DNA of 55,051 bases. Source: Planctomycetota bacterium (GTDB lineage: Bacteria; Planctomycetota; Planctomycetia; Planctomycetales; Planctomycetaceae). Within the stretch, counting starts at the first letter, position 1, and each line of letters begins with the position of its first letter. The DNA lies in assembly GCA_027624335.1 (NCBI GenBank), contig JAQBWV010000008.1, forward strand, positions 1 to 55,051, in the 5' to 3' direction. A program made the translations under genes and the position numbers. The notes below the pieces were generated by a model. The model ran no database searches, had not been told where the DNA came from, and saw only the letters and a program-made list of their open reading frames with translations. This document shows positions 8,443 through 17,269 of the stretch, piece after piece.

Positions 8443-10488
8443 GTGCAATATCTCGAACGAGCGTTTTCCGGAAGCGATACCTGTCTGCTTGATGTTTCCG
8501 CAAACGGGATTGAAGATCTGATCCCGCAGGTCATCGACAGGATGATCGGATCGGAACTACTCCCAGCGTCCGAACGCGACCATGTCGTCAACGTGTTTCT
8601 GGAACGCGAACGGATTGTGTCGACAGCCATCGGGAACGCTGTTGCCGTTCCACACTGCTATCTGGAATCACTGACCGAGCCACTGATCGTTTTTGTCCGT
8701 TTGAATCGCGGAATCAATCTGGGAGCCCCGGACGGCGCGCCCACTCAATACTTCTTTTTCCTGCTGGGGCCGACCGGTCGCGCCGCGGAACATCTCGACA
8801 CGCTGGCGCTGATTGCCCGGGTGATGTCCGATGGCGAGTTTCGCTATGAACTCGGTGAAGCCCGGAACCCCGTGGCCCTCCGGCAGGCTCTCGAACACAC
8901 CATCGCAAGAACGTCGCCGCCTGCACTTGAGGACGCCAGGCACGCTGTGGAAATGGTACTCGCGACCGGAATCGGCAGCGGGTTTCGGCAGGATCTGGCG
9001 AGACGACTTCGCCATTACAAAAGCGATTTCACCGACGGACTGCACCCGAAGAGTGTCAGCTCCACGCTGTTTCTGCTGTTCGCGTGTCTTGCTCCGGCCA
9101 TCACCTTCGGTGGGATCATGGCGGAGCTGACCAACAACCACATCGGCGCTGTCGAGATGATCGTGGCTTCAGCGTTTTGTGGGGTCGTGTACGCGCTGTT
9201 TTCCGGGCAACCGTTGATCATTCTGGGAGGCACCGGACCGCTGCTCGTGTTTACCTGGATTCTGTTCGGAATCTGTGGCGACATGGACATTCCTTTTCTG
9301 GAGACGTTCGCCTGGGTTGGTGTCTGGACGGCCCTGTTTCTGTTGGTTCTGGCCATGACCAACACCAGCAATCTGATGCGTTATTTTACTCGATTCACCG
9401 ACGAAATCTTCGCGGCGTTGATCTCGCTGATCTTCATCTACGCAGCAGTAAAGGCGCTGGCTGAAATCGTCATCGACGTGTACGGTGAGGAGACAAGGGA
9501 TCACGACGCGGCGCTCGTTCCACTGCTACTGGCGATGGGGACGTTTTATATCGCGATGAATCTTACGGGATTTCGTCGCAGCCGATATTTGTTGCCGAAG
9601 ATTCGGGAGTTCTTTGCAGACTTCGGCCCGTCGATCGCAATGGGAATTATGCTCGGGGTCGCGATATTCTGGTTCCATGACGTAGATCTCGAAACGCTTC
9701 CCGCACCTGATTCACTGCGTCCATCGATCGATCGCGGTTGGTTCGTGAGTCCGTTCAACGCTCCGCTATGGGTGTGGTTGGCTTCGATCGGACCCGCGCT
9801 GCTGGTCACCGTGCTGGTCTTCATGGATCAGAATATCACCGCGCGACTGGTTAACAGTCCGGACCACAAGCTGATCAAAGGGGAAGCGTACCATTACGAC
9901 CTGGCATTGATCGCTGTGCTGATCGGCATCTGTTCGTTGTTCGGCCTTCCCTGGCTGGTCGCGGCGACGGTGCGATCGCTGAATCACGTGCGCAGCCTGG
10001 CGACAGTGGAAGAGGTCGTGTTCCGGACCGGCGAGAAACACGAACGCGTCATTCACGTTCGCGAAACTCGCGTCACCGGCCTGGCCATTCATCTGCTGAT
10101 CGGAGGATCGCTGCTGCTCCTGCCAGTTCTGAATGTCATCCCGATGTCGATTCTGTACGGCCTGTTCCTCTTCATGGGCATCGTCTCAATGAAGGGCAAT
10201 CAGCTGTTCGAACGGCTCAGTCTGTGGATCATGGATACATCGCTCTATCCTGGTACTCACTACATTCGGCGCGTGCCCAAACGAACAATCCACCTCTTTA
10301 CGCTGATTCAGTTGATCTGTCTGACGGTACTGCTGCTGGTCGAGGTCAGTCCGGCGGGCATTCTGTTTCCCCTGTTTATCGCACTTTTGGTGCCGGTCCG
10401 ACTGCTCTTGAACCGGTACTTCAGGTCGGAACATCTTGCAGCACTGGATGCCGACGAGATCCCGGACGAGGAGGATACGCAGTGGTAG
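8443..10488 (+). CDS. PTS EIIA domain fused to SLC4-type (band 3) anion transporter
   Basis: 681 aa from a GTG start with GGTGAG upstream. Residues 1 to about 155 form a PTS EIIA type 2 (fructose/mannitol) domain with the phospho-acceptor context VAVPH71CYLE. A short linker leads to a membrane domain of about 12-14 helices (about 195-650) with the HCO3- transporter signatures DFTDGLHPKSVSSTLFLLFA, TNNHIGAVEMI, LIILGGTGPLL, FTRFTDEIFAALISLIFIYA and FMDQNITARLVNSP. SLC4 proteins exchange or co-transport bicarbonate, chloride or borate. Eukaryotic band 3 has a cytosolic domain with the EIIA fold, so this architecture is meaningful. I infer that phosphorylation of His71 could gate anion transport. 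No EI or HPr gene is in the window. Confidence 0.92.
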   Translation: MQYLERAFSGSDTCLLDVSANGIEDLIPQVIDRMIGSELLPASERDHVVNVFLERERIVSTAIGNAVAVPHCYLESLTEPLIVFVRLNRGINLGAPDGAPTQYFFFLLGPTGRAAEHLDTLALIARVMSDGEFRYELGEARNPVALRQALEHTIARTSPPALEDARHAVEMVLATGIGSGFRQDLARRLRHYKSDFTDGLHPKSVSSTLFLLFACLAPAITFGGIMAELTNNHIGAVEMIVASAFCGVVYALFSGQPLIILGGTGPLLVFTWILFGICGDMDIPFLETFAWVGVWTALFLLVLAMTNTSNLMRYFTRFTDEIFAALISLIFIYAAVKALAEIVIDVYGEETRDHDAALVPLLLAMGTFYIAMNLTGFRRSRYLLPKIREFFADFGPSIAMGIMLGVAIFWFHDVDLETLPAPDSLRPSIDRGWFVSPFNAPLWVWLASIGPALLVTVLVFMDQNITARLVNSPDHKLIKGEAYHYDLALIAVLIGICSLFGLPWLVAATVRSLNHVRSLATVEEVVFRTGEKHERVIHVRETRVTGLAIHLLIGGSLLLLPVLNVIPMSILYGLFLFMGIVSMKGNQLFERLSLWIMDTSLYPGTHYIRRVPKRTIHLFTLIQLICLTVLLLVEVSPAGILFPLFIALLVPVRLLLNRYFRSEHLAALDADEIPDEEDTQW

Positions 10489-10517
10489 TCAGCGGGAATG
10501 CCGTCTCTCTGGGGTTC

Positions 10518-11282
10518 TCAATTGCAGAGACGTTCGTTTGAACGCATTCCCAGTCGCGATGTCGCTGCTGGATGATCGGGGACGGATGTGTCGAGCGTTG
10601 TGAAACTGTTGAGTAGAGCCGATTGAAGTTCTGGCCATTCTGATTGGCGACTCAACGGCCAGATTTGATTGACCTCCAGCTCGACGCCCTGGTAGCTCTC
10701 AGGCGGAAAGACGCTGCGCAGTGTGGTGGTGAGGCCGTCGGACTTGCCTTTGTACGGATAATTCAGTCGGACACGCAGGTCGGGACGCTGCCGTTTGAGC
10801 ACTTTCTTCCAGTGCTGGCAGAGGTCTCGTTCCACAGCTCGCGAGGGGTCATACAGCAGTCCGATGTCGGCGTCGCGGACAACTCCATTCAGCTCCGGTG
10901 TGAAACTGTGCATGCCGACGTGCAGCACTCGTTTGCCCTGCTCAACGAGTCGTCGGACATACGTTTCGACGCGAAGCCGGTGCGGCAAGTGATAGCTGAG
11001 GAGCAGTGTCTGTTGAGCGATTTCGTCGAGCGGTCTAGTGAACTCTGAAAAGACATTCGGATGATCGGGCGAGCGGTTCAGATCAACCAGCAGCCGCGTC
11101 GTGGTCGCGAAAATCAATTTTGCCTGCGGTCGCCTGGCGAAACACTCGGCCAGTTCGAGCGAGCCCGGATCCCAGCCGCGATGAGTTGTGAGGATCTCGT
11201 GAGCCGTCACGAACAAATGACGATACTCGTCGGGCACGCTGTTGCCGCCGTGTTCGGCTGTGATCAAGAGGTGTGTCGACAT
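10518..11282 (-). CDS. N-formylglutamate amidohydrolase-like protein
   Basis: 254 aa of the FGase family. Landmarks are LLITAEHGGNSVP at the N-terminus, THRGWDPGSLELAE, RLLVDLNRSPDHPNVFS, HVGMHSFTPELNG and GLLYDPSR. These supply the His, Glu and Asp residues expected to hold the metal and catalyse amide hydrolysis. Classical members deformylate N-formylglutamate in histidine degradation, but no hut genes are near. Instead the gene is the last of an amidoligase cluster and overlaps the preceding GCS2 gene by 19 bp, so a role in trimming or recycling an amide-linked glutamate-like product is more likely (inference). Confidence 0.85.
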   Translation of the reverse strand: MSTHLLITAEHGGNSVPDEYRHLFVTAHEILTTHRGWDPGSLELAECFARRPQAKLIFATTTRLLVDLNRSPDHPNVFSEFTRPLDEIAQQTLLLSYHLPHRLRVETYVRRLVEQGKRVLHVGMHSFTPELNGVVRDADIGLLYDPSRAVERDLCQHWKKVLKRQRPDLRVRLNYPYKGKSDGLTTTLRSVFPPESYQGVELEVNQIWPLSRQSEWPELQSALLNSFTTLDTSVPDHPAATSRLGMRSNERLCN

Positions 11283-12523
11283 GACTCGAACAGTCTCCCT
11301 TCAGCCAGACAATCCGCGAGTTCGCGATACACCGCTGCCAGTTGTTCGCGCGACGGTTCAGCTGGCAGCGAACGGACGACGCGCCGAGCCAACGGGCCGT
11401 GACTGAGAATCGTGTCCATCGCGCCGGCAATCGTTTCGGTTGGTGAGAACAGCGTGTCGCAGCGGTCCAACAGGTCGCGCCACAGATCGATCGCCCGGCA
11501 CGGAGTCTCTCCCCGCCAGCCGAGCAGTCGCAGGAAATCGGCATCGCTGATCAACGTCTCGTCCGCGTCGCGAATCGTTCCGAGCAGGATGTTGTGCAAC
11601 GGTTCGACCAGCATCAGTTGCTGGTCGGCCAGCGTCGACCATTGCTCGTGGACCAGTGCCTTCAGCACAGCGACCGTCGCGGCGGCCACCGCCAGATCAG
11701 CAGCCGGACATTCCTGAATGTCGATCACTCGAATCTCGATCGATCCGCGACCGAACCGGGCGATTGCTCCGCGAGCGTTCAGGAACTCGTCTTTCAGTAC
11801 GCCGTCAGGATCGTGCGGCGCGATCTCCGCGAACATCGGGTCGAAGATCAGTCGCTGATAATCGTCCTGCGTGAAGACGGGCTCCGGAATGACTCGGCCA
11901 ACGATTGTGTTCAGGCGTCGTGCGTTGGTCCGGTAGACCTCCAGACGATTGTCGAGCAGCCCTGTCAACCTTCCGTCGACTATCGGCGAGCTGGCCGCGA
12001 TCGTCGGCAGAATCGGCAGCAGCAGCCGAATTGCCGCATGTAGTCGCCCGAATTCGTCGTCGAGAGCTGCCGCACCGCAGAACGGCAGGTTGAGATGCAT
12101 GCTCTGCAGATTCGCCCAGCCATGACCGCGGCAGTCGAAGATGCGATTGAAGACCTCGTAAATGACTCTGTTATCGTGCGGCCACAGTTGCATCTCAGCA
12201 TGTGGGTCCATCCAGGGATGCATCGCTGACGGAAGCAGTCGCGAACCGAGCGGCTTCAGTTCTCGATTGATTGTCTGCACGTGCGTCTGAAACTTCTGTT
12301 CGAGTCCGGCCAGAGACCGCGCCGGCTGAGATGTTTTCAACTCCACTACATGCCGTACGAGCTCGTTCGACCAGTCGACGTCGTCATGTTCGACGTCGGA
12401 AACAATGTGACCACAAACTCGCTCGAACAGCTTGTCAGTGATCGGGTTTACGTCGAGCCAACGGGCATCGACGATCATGTATTCGAGTTCGACGCCGACT
12501 GCGTCGAAGAGGTGCAGTGTCAT
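11264..12523 (-). CDS. GCS2-family carboxylate-amine ligase
   Basis: About 419 aa from the ATG at 12523. A longer version from the GTG at 12604, which overlaps the upstream stop, adds 27 low-quality residues. It belongs to the glutamate-cysteine ligase type 2 superfamily, which has a glutamine-synthetase-like fold: N-terminal GVELEYMIVD, the acidic metal-site segment VVELKTSQP, MHLNLPF, and late RGSIEIRVIDIQECP. Such enzymes form amide bonds using ATP. With a RimK-type ligase, a C39-like peptidase and an FGase in the same operon, I infer synthesis of a small peptide or peptide-like modification rather than glutathione. The FGase gene overlaps its 3' end, implying translational coupling. Confidence 0.85.
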   Translation of the reverse strand: MTLHLFDAVGVELEYMIVDARWLDVNPITDKLFERVCGHIVSDVEHDDVDWSNELVRHVVELKTSQPARSLAGLEQKFQTHVQTINRELKPLGSRLLPSAMHPWMDPHAEMQLWPHDNRVIYEVFNRIFDCRGHGWANLQSMHLNLPFCGAAALDDEFGRLHAAIRLLLPILPTIAASSPIVDGRLTGLLDNRLEVYRTNARRLNTIVGRVIPEPVFTQDDYQRLIFDPMFAEIAPHDPDGVLKDEFLNARGAIARFGRGSIEIRVIDIQECPAADLAVAAATVAVLKALVHEQWSTLADQQLMLVEPLHNILLGTIRDADETLISDADFLRLLGWRGETPCRAIDLWRDLLDRCDTLFSPTETIAGAMDTILSHGPLARRVVRSLPAEPSREQLAAVYRELADCLAEGRLFESCRHTS

Positions 12524-12603
12524 GGGGGGTCCGCGAAACGGCGCGAGAGTGGAATATGGTCGGGTGGAACGCCTGACCTGCGACTTATTCTTCAACAGGT
12601 GCA

Positions 12604-14082
12604 CTATCGTCGGTTGCGGCCCGCCTGACGGCGATCTTCCATGCGCCGCAGGAAGACTTCCATCACGCGGCGGTAAAGCTCGTCCTGCAGAATCTGGTCT
12701 TCAACCGCTGAATCGACATTGGGATTGTCGTTGATCTCGATTACGTAGAACTTGCCGTCGGATTCTTTGATGTCGACGCCGTATAGCCCGTCGCCGATCA
12801 GCCCGGCCGCCTTCACTGCCAGTTTGACGGCTTGCTTCGGCGCCATCTCGACGGGCAGCGTTTCGTGTTTTCCGTACCGACCGCTGCCGTGCTTTTCCTG
12901 CTGGATGACCTGCCAGTGACCGGGAGCCATGAAGTAGCGGCAGGCGAATAACGGGCGACTATCGAGAACCCCGATCCGCCAGTCGAAGGATGTCGGCAGA
13001 AAACGCTGAGCGACGACGAGGTCGGACTCTTCGAAAAACTCCGCCAGGCGATCGTCCAGCTCATCCTTGGAATGAACTTTGACCACGCCGCGTGAAAACG
13101 AGCTGTCTGGCTTTTTGAGCACGCACGGCACGCCGAGCAGCTCAGCCACGGAACTCTGATTCTCGCGATGAACGACGATCGTCTGCGGAACGGCAACGTG
13201 ATTCCGAGTCAGCAGCTCGGCCAGAAATACCTTATTCGTGCAACGCAAAATGGATTCCGGGTCATCGATGACGACCAGTCCTTCAGACGCTGCTTTCCTG
13301 GCGAAGCGGTAAGTGTGATTGTTGACGAACGTCGTTTCACGGATGAACAGGCCGTCAAATTCGAGCAGCCGGCCATAGTCGTCCTTCGTGATAAGCTCGA
13401 CCCCGATCTCAAGCTGTTTCGCCGCCCTGATGAACTTCCGCAGTGCGATGGGATCTGAGGGAGCGTTCTCGTTCTCGTCCGGATCGTGCAGGATCGCGAG
13501 ATCAAAACGAGTCCACGACTTCTTCTTCGGTCCGGCAGCACGGCCAGCGAAATATCGCTCTGCCGATTATTGCAAGACTTCACGGTGCTCCTCAGGCACG
13601 CCGGAAAACGGGATTGTCTTCACACTGCGGAGTTGCCAGCGCAGCTCCTGTTTCGCAAATTTGAATCGCAGCAGCGGAGACTGAAACAGGTTGAAGAGGT
13701 GCAGACTTAGCCGGTCATAGCACTGAGCCGTGTTCCGACCGAAGTAGACGCTGAGTGTGAACTCGTTCGAGTGCAGCGGCGCGAAGCTCGACTGAATCAA
13801 ATTGTCCAGCTCGTCCGTCAGCAGCCGAAACAGCGACGGCGAGCGAATATCCTGCATCGTCGAAATGCTCGGCAACGGTTTGTGTCCGCGAGCCTCGGCC
13901 AGCAGCGACACGTAGTACCCGGTGCTCTGATACCGGTACTGGCGGCAGAGGTTGAACACCTTGACGCCGCGCTGCTCGCTGATTGTCTGATCGGTCAGGT
14001 AAGTCCACGCATCGACAACATCAACTCCCGGAGTCCTGAATGGCCAGTCGGTGGGGTCGCTGGTCACGATCAAAATCGACAT
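12604..14082 (-). pseudogene. RimK-type ATP-grasp ligase interrupted by one in-frame TAA
   Basis: One reading frame runs from the ATG at 14082 to the TAG at 12604 (493 codons counting both stops), broken only by TAA at 13567-13569. The first part (171 aa) is the N-terminal domain that precedes RimK-like ATP-grasp domains. I read the frame after the stop base by base: it continues SAERYFAGRAAG and FDLAILHDPDE without shift into the ATP-grasp domain, which has VLKKPDSSFSRGVVKV, YGVDIKESDGKFYVIEINDNPNVD and the expected metal residues. Expected function is ATP-dependent addition of an amino acid to a carboxylate. The downstream part has only a TTG (13248) as a possible restart. A recent nonsense mutation, a sequence error or readthrough are all possible. 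Confidence 0.85.
13567..13569 (-). other. In-frame TAA inside the ATP-grasp gene
   Basis: On the minus strand the codons are GTC TTG CAA TAA TCG GCA GAG, coding V-L-Q-stop-S-A-E. The frame on both sides is family-like and there is no other stop or shift for the roughly 320 codons that follow. Other genes here (for example mog) use TAA as a normal terminator, so codon reassignment is unlikely. Confidence 0.9.
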
Positions 14083-14116
14083 TTACGCACACACCTGAGC
14101 CAAAGGACTGACACGT

Positions 14117-14938
14117 TCACCGAAGCGGAGCGGAGACTGAAGGGAAACCATCACGAGGTTCAATCACGAGAAGATTGGCGTCGTAAGTCACAATGCCGAG
14201 CAGGATCGCGCACAGTACGCGTTCCAGTGAGATTTCATAGTGATGCCCGTCGGAATGCGGATTCGCTTCGTAGGGATCGGCGATCAGTACATTCTCGGTT
14301 GCGCTATCGAGTCCGCACAGTACGGCAAAATGTCCGACGGGTTCACCGCCAATATCATCGTCTTTTCCCGTGACCACAGATTCCCGCTGATCGCGATACA
14401 GCCACGTCATGCTGAGGCCGGACAGTATCGGGATGCCGCGACTCAGGTACTGACGGATCAACTCCACCGAAATGTCTTCCATCCGAAGTTGCCCGCCGAG
14501 TTGTATGAACTCGATGTAAGCCTGTGATGCCGTCTGCAGCTTTGGATCATCTTTGACTTTCATCTGCGCCTGCAAACAGTCAATAAGCGGACCGGCGTCG
14601 GGATTGAACCACGTTGGATCGAACACGTGCAGGTTGCAGGTGTAGAGCGTCGCCTGGTATCCGCGTTTCAAAGAGTGAAGCCCCAGCAGCACGCCCAGCG
14701 TCCCACCGCTGTTGACCGTTTCGACTTCATCGATGACCTGCTGCAGCGGCAGCTCGTCATCGAAATACTGATACACTGCATGCAGCGCCGTCGGCCCGCA
14801 TGTCGACTCATCCGGCTGCGGCAAAATGGGAAACAACAGGCGATGGACCTCAAGTGAGTTGCGGGGGCTGAGTCCAGAGTTTGGTCTCACGGCGGTGGTA
14901 ACTCCAACCAGGACACTAACGACGGTCAACAGACGCAT
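14117..14938 (-). CDS. C39-like papain-fold cysteine peptidase
   Basis: 273 aa as drawn. The core PQ41PDESTC47GPTALHAVYQYF carries the oxyanion Gln and nucleophile Cys of papain-like peptidases. GH203FAVLCGLD supplies the catalytic His and IAD221PYEANP the Asp, so the triad is intact. It resembles the C39-like domains of bacteriocin-processing peptidases without the ABC transporter. The first 30 residues (MRLLTVVSVLVGVTTAV...) could be a weak signal peptide, but a TTG start near LLFPILPQ would give a cytosolic protein closer to the family's usual N-terminus. It is first in the amidoligase cluster, 34 bp upstream of the ATP-grasp gene, so it may process the cluster's substrate or product. Confidence 0.8.
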   Translation of the reverse strand: MRLLTVVSVLVGVTTAVRPNSGLSPRNSLEVHRLLFPILPQPDESTCGPTALHAVYQYFDDELPLQQVIDEVETVNSGGTLGVLLGLHSLKRGYQATLYTCNLHVFDPTWFNPDAGPLIDCLQAQMKVKDDPKLQTASQAYIEFIQLGGQLRMEDISVELIRQYLSRGIPILSGLSMTWLYRDQRESVVTGKDDDIGGEPVGHFAVLCGLDSATENVLIADPYEANPHSDGHHYEISLERVLCAILLGIVTYDANLLVIEPRDGFPSVSAPLR

Positions 14939-15043
14939 GACCCATTGAGCAAGTTGCCTGCCGCATCAGATATCGACTGAAACACCGTCGTCGAACAATT
15001 CGGGGCAGTGATCGATGTCGCAAAGAACGGAAAGGCCAGACAG

Positions 15044-15439
15044 TCAATTGGCCAACTGCTGCCGGAACACGAAATAAACGGCCCCCATCAGGCACATGCC
15101 GGCCCAAAGGTAATCCAGCGTCAGTTTCTCTTTCATGTACAGAACACAGAACGGCACAAAGACGCTCAGCGTGATCACTTCCTGGATGAGCTTGAGCGGT
15201 CCAACACCCATTACCTGATGGCCGATGCGATTGGCCGGAACCTGCAGCAGGTACTCGAACAGCGCGATTCCCCAGCTTACAAGTGCCGCAATAATCCACG
15301 GCTTGCCCTTGAGATCTCGCAGATGTGCATACCACGCGAACGTCATAAAGACATTGCTGCAGGTAAGCAGCAGGATCGTTTTCAGCGGCGGCGACATGGT
15401 TGGAGCCTGCGGCGGAGTCTGAGGCTGTTGATGTGACAT
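15044..15439 (-). CDS. DUF486 / DMT-like small membrane protein
   Basis: 131 aa from the MSHQQPQ start, with four hydrophobic helices. The pattern TILLLTCSNVFMTFAWYAHLRDL, WGIALFEYLLQVPANRIGH, LKLIQEVITLSVFVPFCVLYMKEKL and DYLWAGMCLMGAVYFVF is the DUF486 signature, a four-helix relative of the drug/metabolite transporter superfamily. Such proteins probably work as dimers in the inner membrane and their substrate is unknown. A later ATG (15397) is possible because the residues between are a proline/glutamine-rich tail. It stands alone between the peptidase and the phosphatase. Confidence 0.8.
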   Translation of the reverse strand: MSHQQPQTPPQAPTMSPPLKTILLLTCSNVFMTFAWYAHLRDLKGKPWIIAALVSWGIALFEYLLQVPANRIGHQVMGVGPLKLIQEVITLSVFVPFCVLYMKEKLTLDYLWAGMCLMGAVYFVFRQQLAN

Positions 15440-15530
15440 TTCAGAGACGGACTTGCAAAACAATGGCGTGCCGATCACGAGCTACAAGCATTAGCAACTC
15501 CACGGAATGAAACCACAATCTTTCGATGAA

Positions 15531-16346
15531 TCAACTCGCTGACGCGCGTCGAAGCACGCAAATTGTCAGATCATCAGGCTTGGAAGGAACATCACTGGTT
15601 GGGCCTGCCATTCGTTCACGGGCTAATGTGACCAACTGTTGCACAGATTTCGTCAACGAACCGCTGCAAATGATGGATACGATTTCCTCGACTCTCAGGT
15701 TGTCAAACAGCCCGTCGCTGGCCAGCAGCACGGTGTCGCGACGTGCCAGTTTCAATGCAGGTCCGAGTTCAATTCGCATGTGCTCGTCGCCGACGACGTT
15801 CGAAACCAGATGACGCTCGTCGTGATGCAGTGCGTCGTTTTCACTGAGCATCCCGGATTCAACGGCGAACCCGACTGGCGAGTGCGAAATCGTTTGATAG
15901 TGAATCCGCCCGCGCTGCCCGCAGACGAGAATCATGGAATCGCCCACGTGATATGGGCGAATTTCTCCAGCGTTGAACTCAACAGCGGCCAGTGTCGTGC
16001 AGGACCCTGTGTTCAGTTTGCGGACCGCGGTATTGGCTCGCTCGATCCCATCAAGAATTGATACTCGCAGCAGTGCCGGATCCTGGCAGTCCTTCGTAAT
16101 CGTTTCTGCCAGTAGCTGCAAAGTGAGATTCGACGCCTGCTCGCCGCCGCTGTAGCCTCCAACGCCGTCAGCGACGACCAGCACAAACGATTGGTCTCCG
16201 ACGGGAATGATCGCTGCGGCATCCTCGTTGACGGACTCTTTCTCAGGGCTGCGTCGAGAGTAGACGACAATCTCCGCGCCACCGAGCAAATGGTTTTCCG
16301 GGGCGTCTGAGTCTTGCTGCAGGAAGTACAGTGGAGATATTTGCAT
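15531..16346 (-). CDS. PP2C-type Ser/Thr protein phosphatase
   Basis: 271 aa. It carries the PP2C metal-site motifs in order: VNEDAAAIIPV, VVADGVGGYSGGE, the central TLAAVEF and VGDSMI strands, VLLASDGLFDN and the final KPDDLTICV, so both manganese/magnesium sites look complete. It dephosphorylates phospho-Ser/Thr proteins in the cytoplasm. It lies 110 bp downstream of a Ser/Thr kinase on the same strand, the common kinase/phosphatase pairing, and most likely opposes that kinase (inference). No transmembrane or sensory domain is present. Confidence 0.9.
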   Translation of the reverse strand: MQISPLYFLQQDSDAPENHLLGGAEIVVYSRRSPEKESVNEDAAAIIPVGDQSFVLVVADGVGGYSGGEQASNLTLQLLAETITKDCQDPALLRVSILDGIERANTAVRKLNTGSCTTLAAVEFNAGEIRPYHVGDSMILVCGQRGRIHYQTISHSPVGFAVESGMLSENDALHHDERHLVSNVVGDEHMRIELGPALKLARRDTVLLASDGLFDNLRVEEIVSIICSGSLTKSVQQLVTLARERMAGPTSDVPSKPDDLTICVLRRASAS

Positions 16347-16456
16347 GGCCAGTTATAGCCGCTGTTCCTTATCTGAAATACCGTGTCCGCTCAGACGATT
16401 CTTCTCAATATTAACAGTTTCGCATTTCCTGAATGAAAACCTGACCTGAAGAATAG

Positions 16457-17269
16457 CTAGATTTCTTCGCGTCTTTTTTTCCGGTCCTGATACCGTTTCA
16501 CCGTTCGACGCATCGCTGGCAGGAACGCAGCGAGCATCTGGTCGGCGTCCCTGAACCGTTTTCTCGGGTTCAGGTCCATCGACCGGCGAATGAGGTCGAT
16601 CATGTCCGAATGAAGCTGCAAACGCAGCCGACCATGCCCCGGCGTCGGCCAGGAGAACGGATACTCCGACCACTGTCCCGAGAAAATCCGACACAGCACC
16701 AGTCCCAGTGAAAATACGTCAGCTCGATACGACGGCTTTCCCATCGCCTGTTCGGGAGCCATATATCCCACGGTTCCTTCACCGCCGCCCTTCATCGTCT
16801 TCTGAGCGACACGGGCAATTCCGAAGTCGGTCAATTTGAGCCGGTTTTCAGGAAACAGAATAAAGTTCTCTGGCTTGATATCGCAGTGGATGATCTTATG
16901 CCGGTGAGCACACGCGACGGCCTCCAGCATCTGCCTGGACAGGTCGAGCGACGTCGACAGTGACATGCGACGTGACAGACGATCAGACAACGTCTCATCA
17001 CCCATCGGAAAGCTGATGATGAATTCGTTTTCGTAAAAGCCGGCAAATCTCAACGCGAGAATATTCGGATGATCCAATTGGGCAGCCAACCGGACTTCGT
17101 GACGAAAATCCTGCAGAACGGTCTCGTCAATCACGGACGCGTGAGGAACCTTCAGGGCAACGCGAATGCCCTCGACGGTATCCATCGCTGCATAGACGTT
17201 CGCAAAACCGCCCGACCCAAGACGTCGTTCGATCCGGTACTTTCCGAGCTTCTGTCTGGCCTTCAGCAT
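16457..17269 (-). CDS. Small Hanks-type Ser/Thr protein kinase
   Basis: 270 aa, almost only a kinase domain. It shows the glycine loop LGSGGFANVY (17-26), Lys40 in VALK, the catalytic loop IIHCDIKPENFIL (Asp130), DFG at 148-150, and GTVGYMAPEQ in the activation segment. The usual HRD is HCD, so it lacks the arginine that links the activation loop to the catalytic loop and may not need activation-loop phosphorylation (inference from non-RD kinases). It ends with a basic tail (RRTVKRYQDRKKRREEI) and has no membrane segment. It is followed by the PP2C gene. Substrates are unknown. Confidence 0.9.
   Translation of the reverse strand: MLKARQKLGKYRIERRLGSGGFANVYAAMDTVEGIRVALKVPHASVIDETVLQDFRHEVRLAAQLDHPNILALRFAGFYENEFIISFPMGDETLSDRLSRRMSLSTSLDLSRQMLEAVACAHRHKIIHCDIKPENFILFPENRLKLTDFGIARVAQKTMKGGGEGTVGYMAPEQAMGKPSYRADVFSLGLVLCRIFSGQWSEYPFSWPTPGHGRLRLQLHSDMIDLIRRSMDLNPRKRFRDADQMLAAFLPAMRRTVKRYQDRKKRREEI

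Noticed and set aside
12524-12604. GTG start at 12604 for the GCS2 ligase, overlapping the upstream stop
   Set aside because: The extra 27 residues are not family-like; the ATG at 12523 starts right before the conserved GVELEY segment. Coupling through the GTG remains a minor possibility.
13567-13569. Genetic code change with TAA as sense
   Set aside because: TAA terminates other intact genes in this window, for example mog at 3661-3663, so reassignment does not explain the break.
13209-13583. 124-codon minus-strand frame bridging the break in the ATP-grasp gene
   Set aside because: It is in a different frame, basic and serine-rich. The true frame through this segment is the ATP-grasp one with the single TAA.
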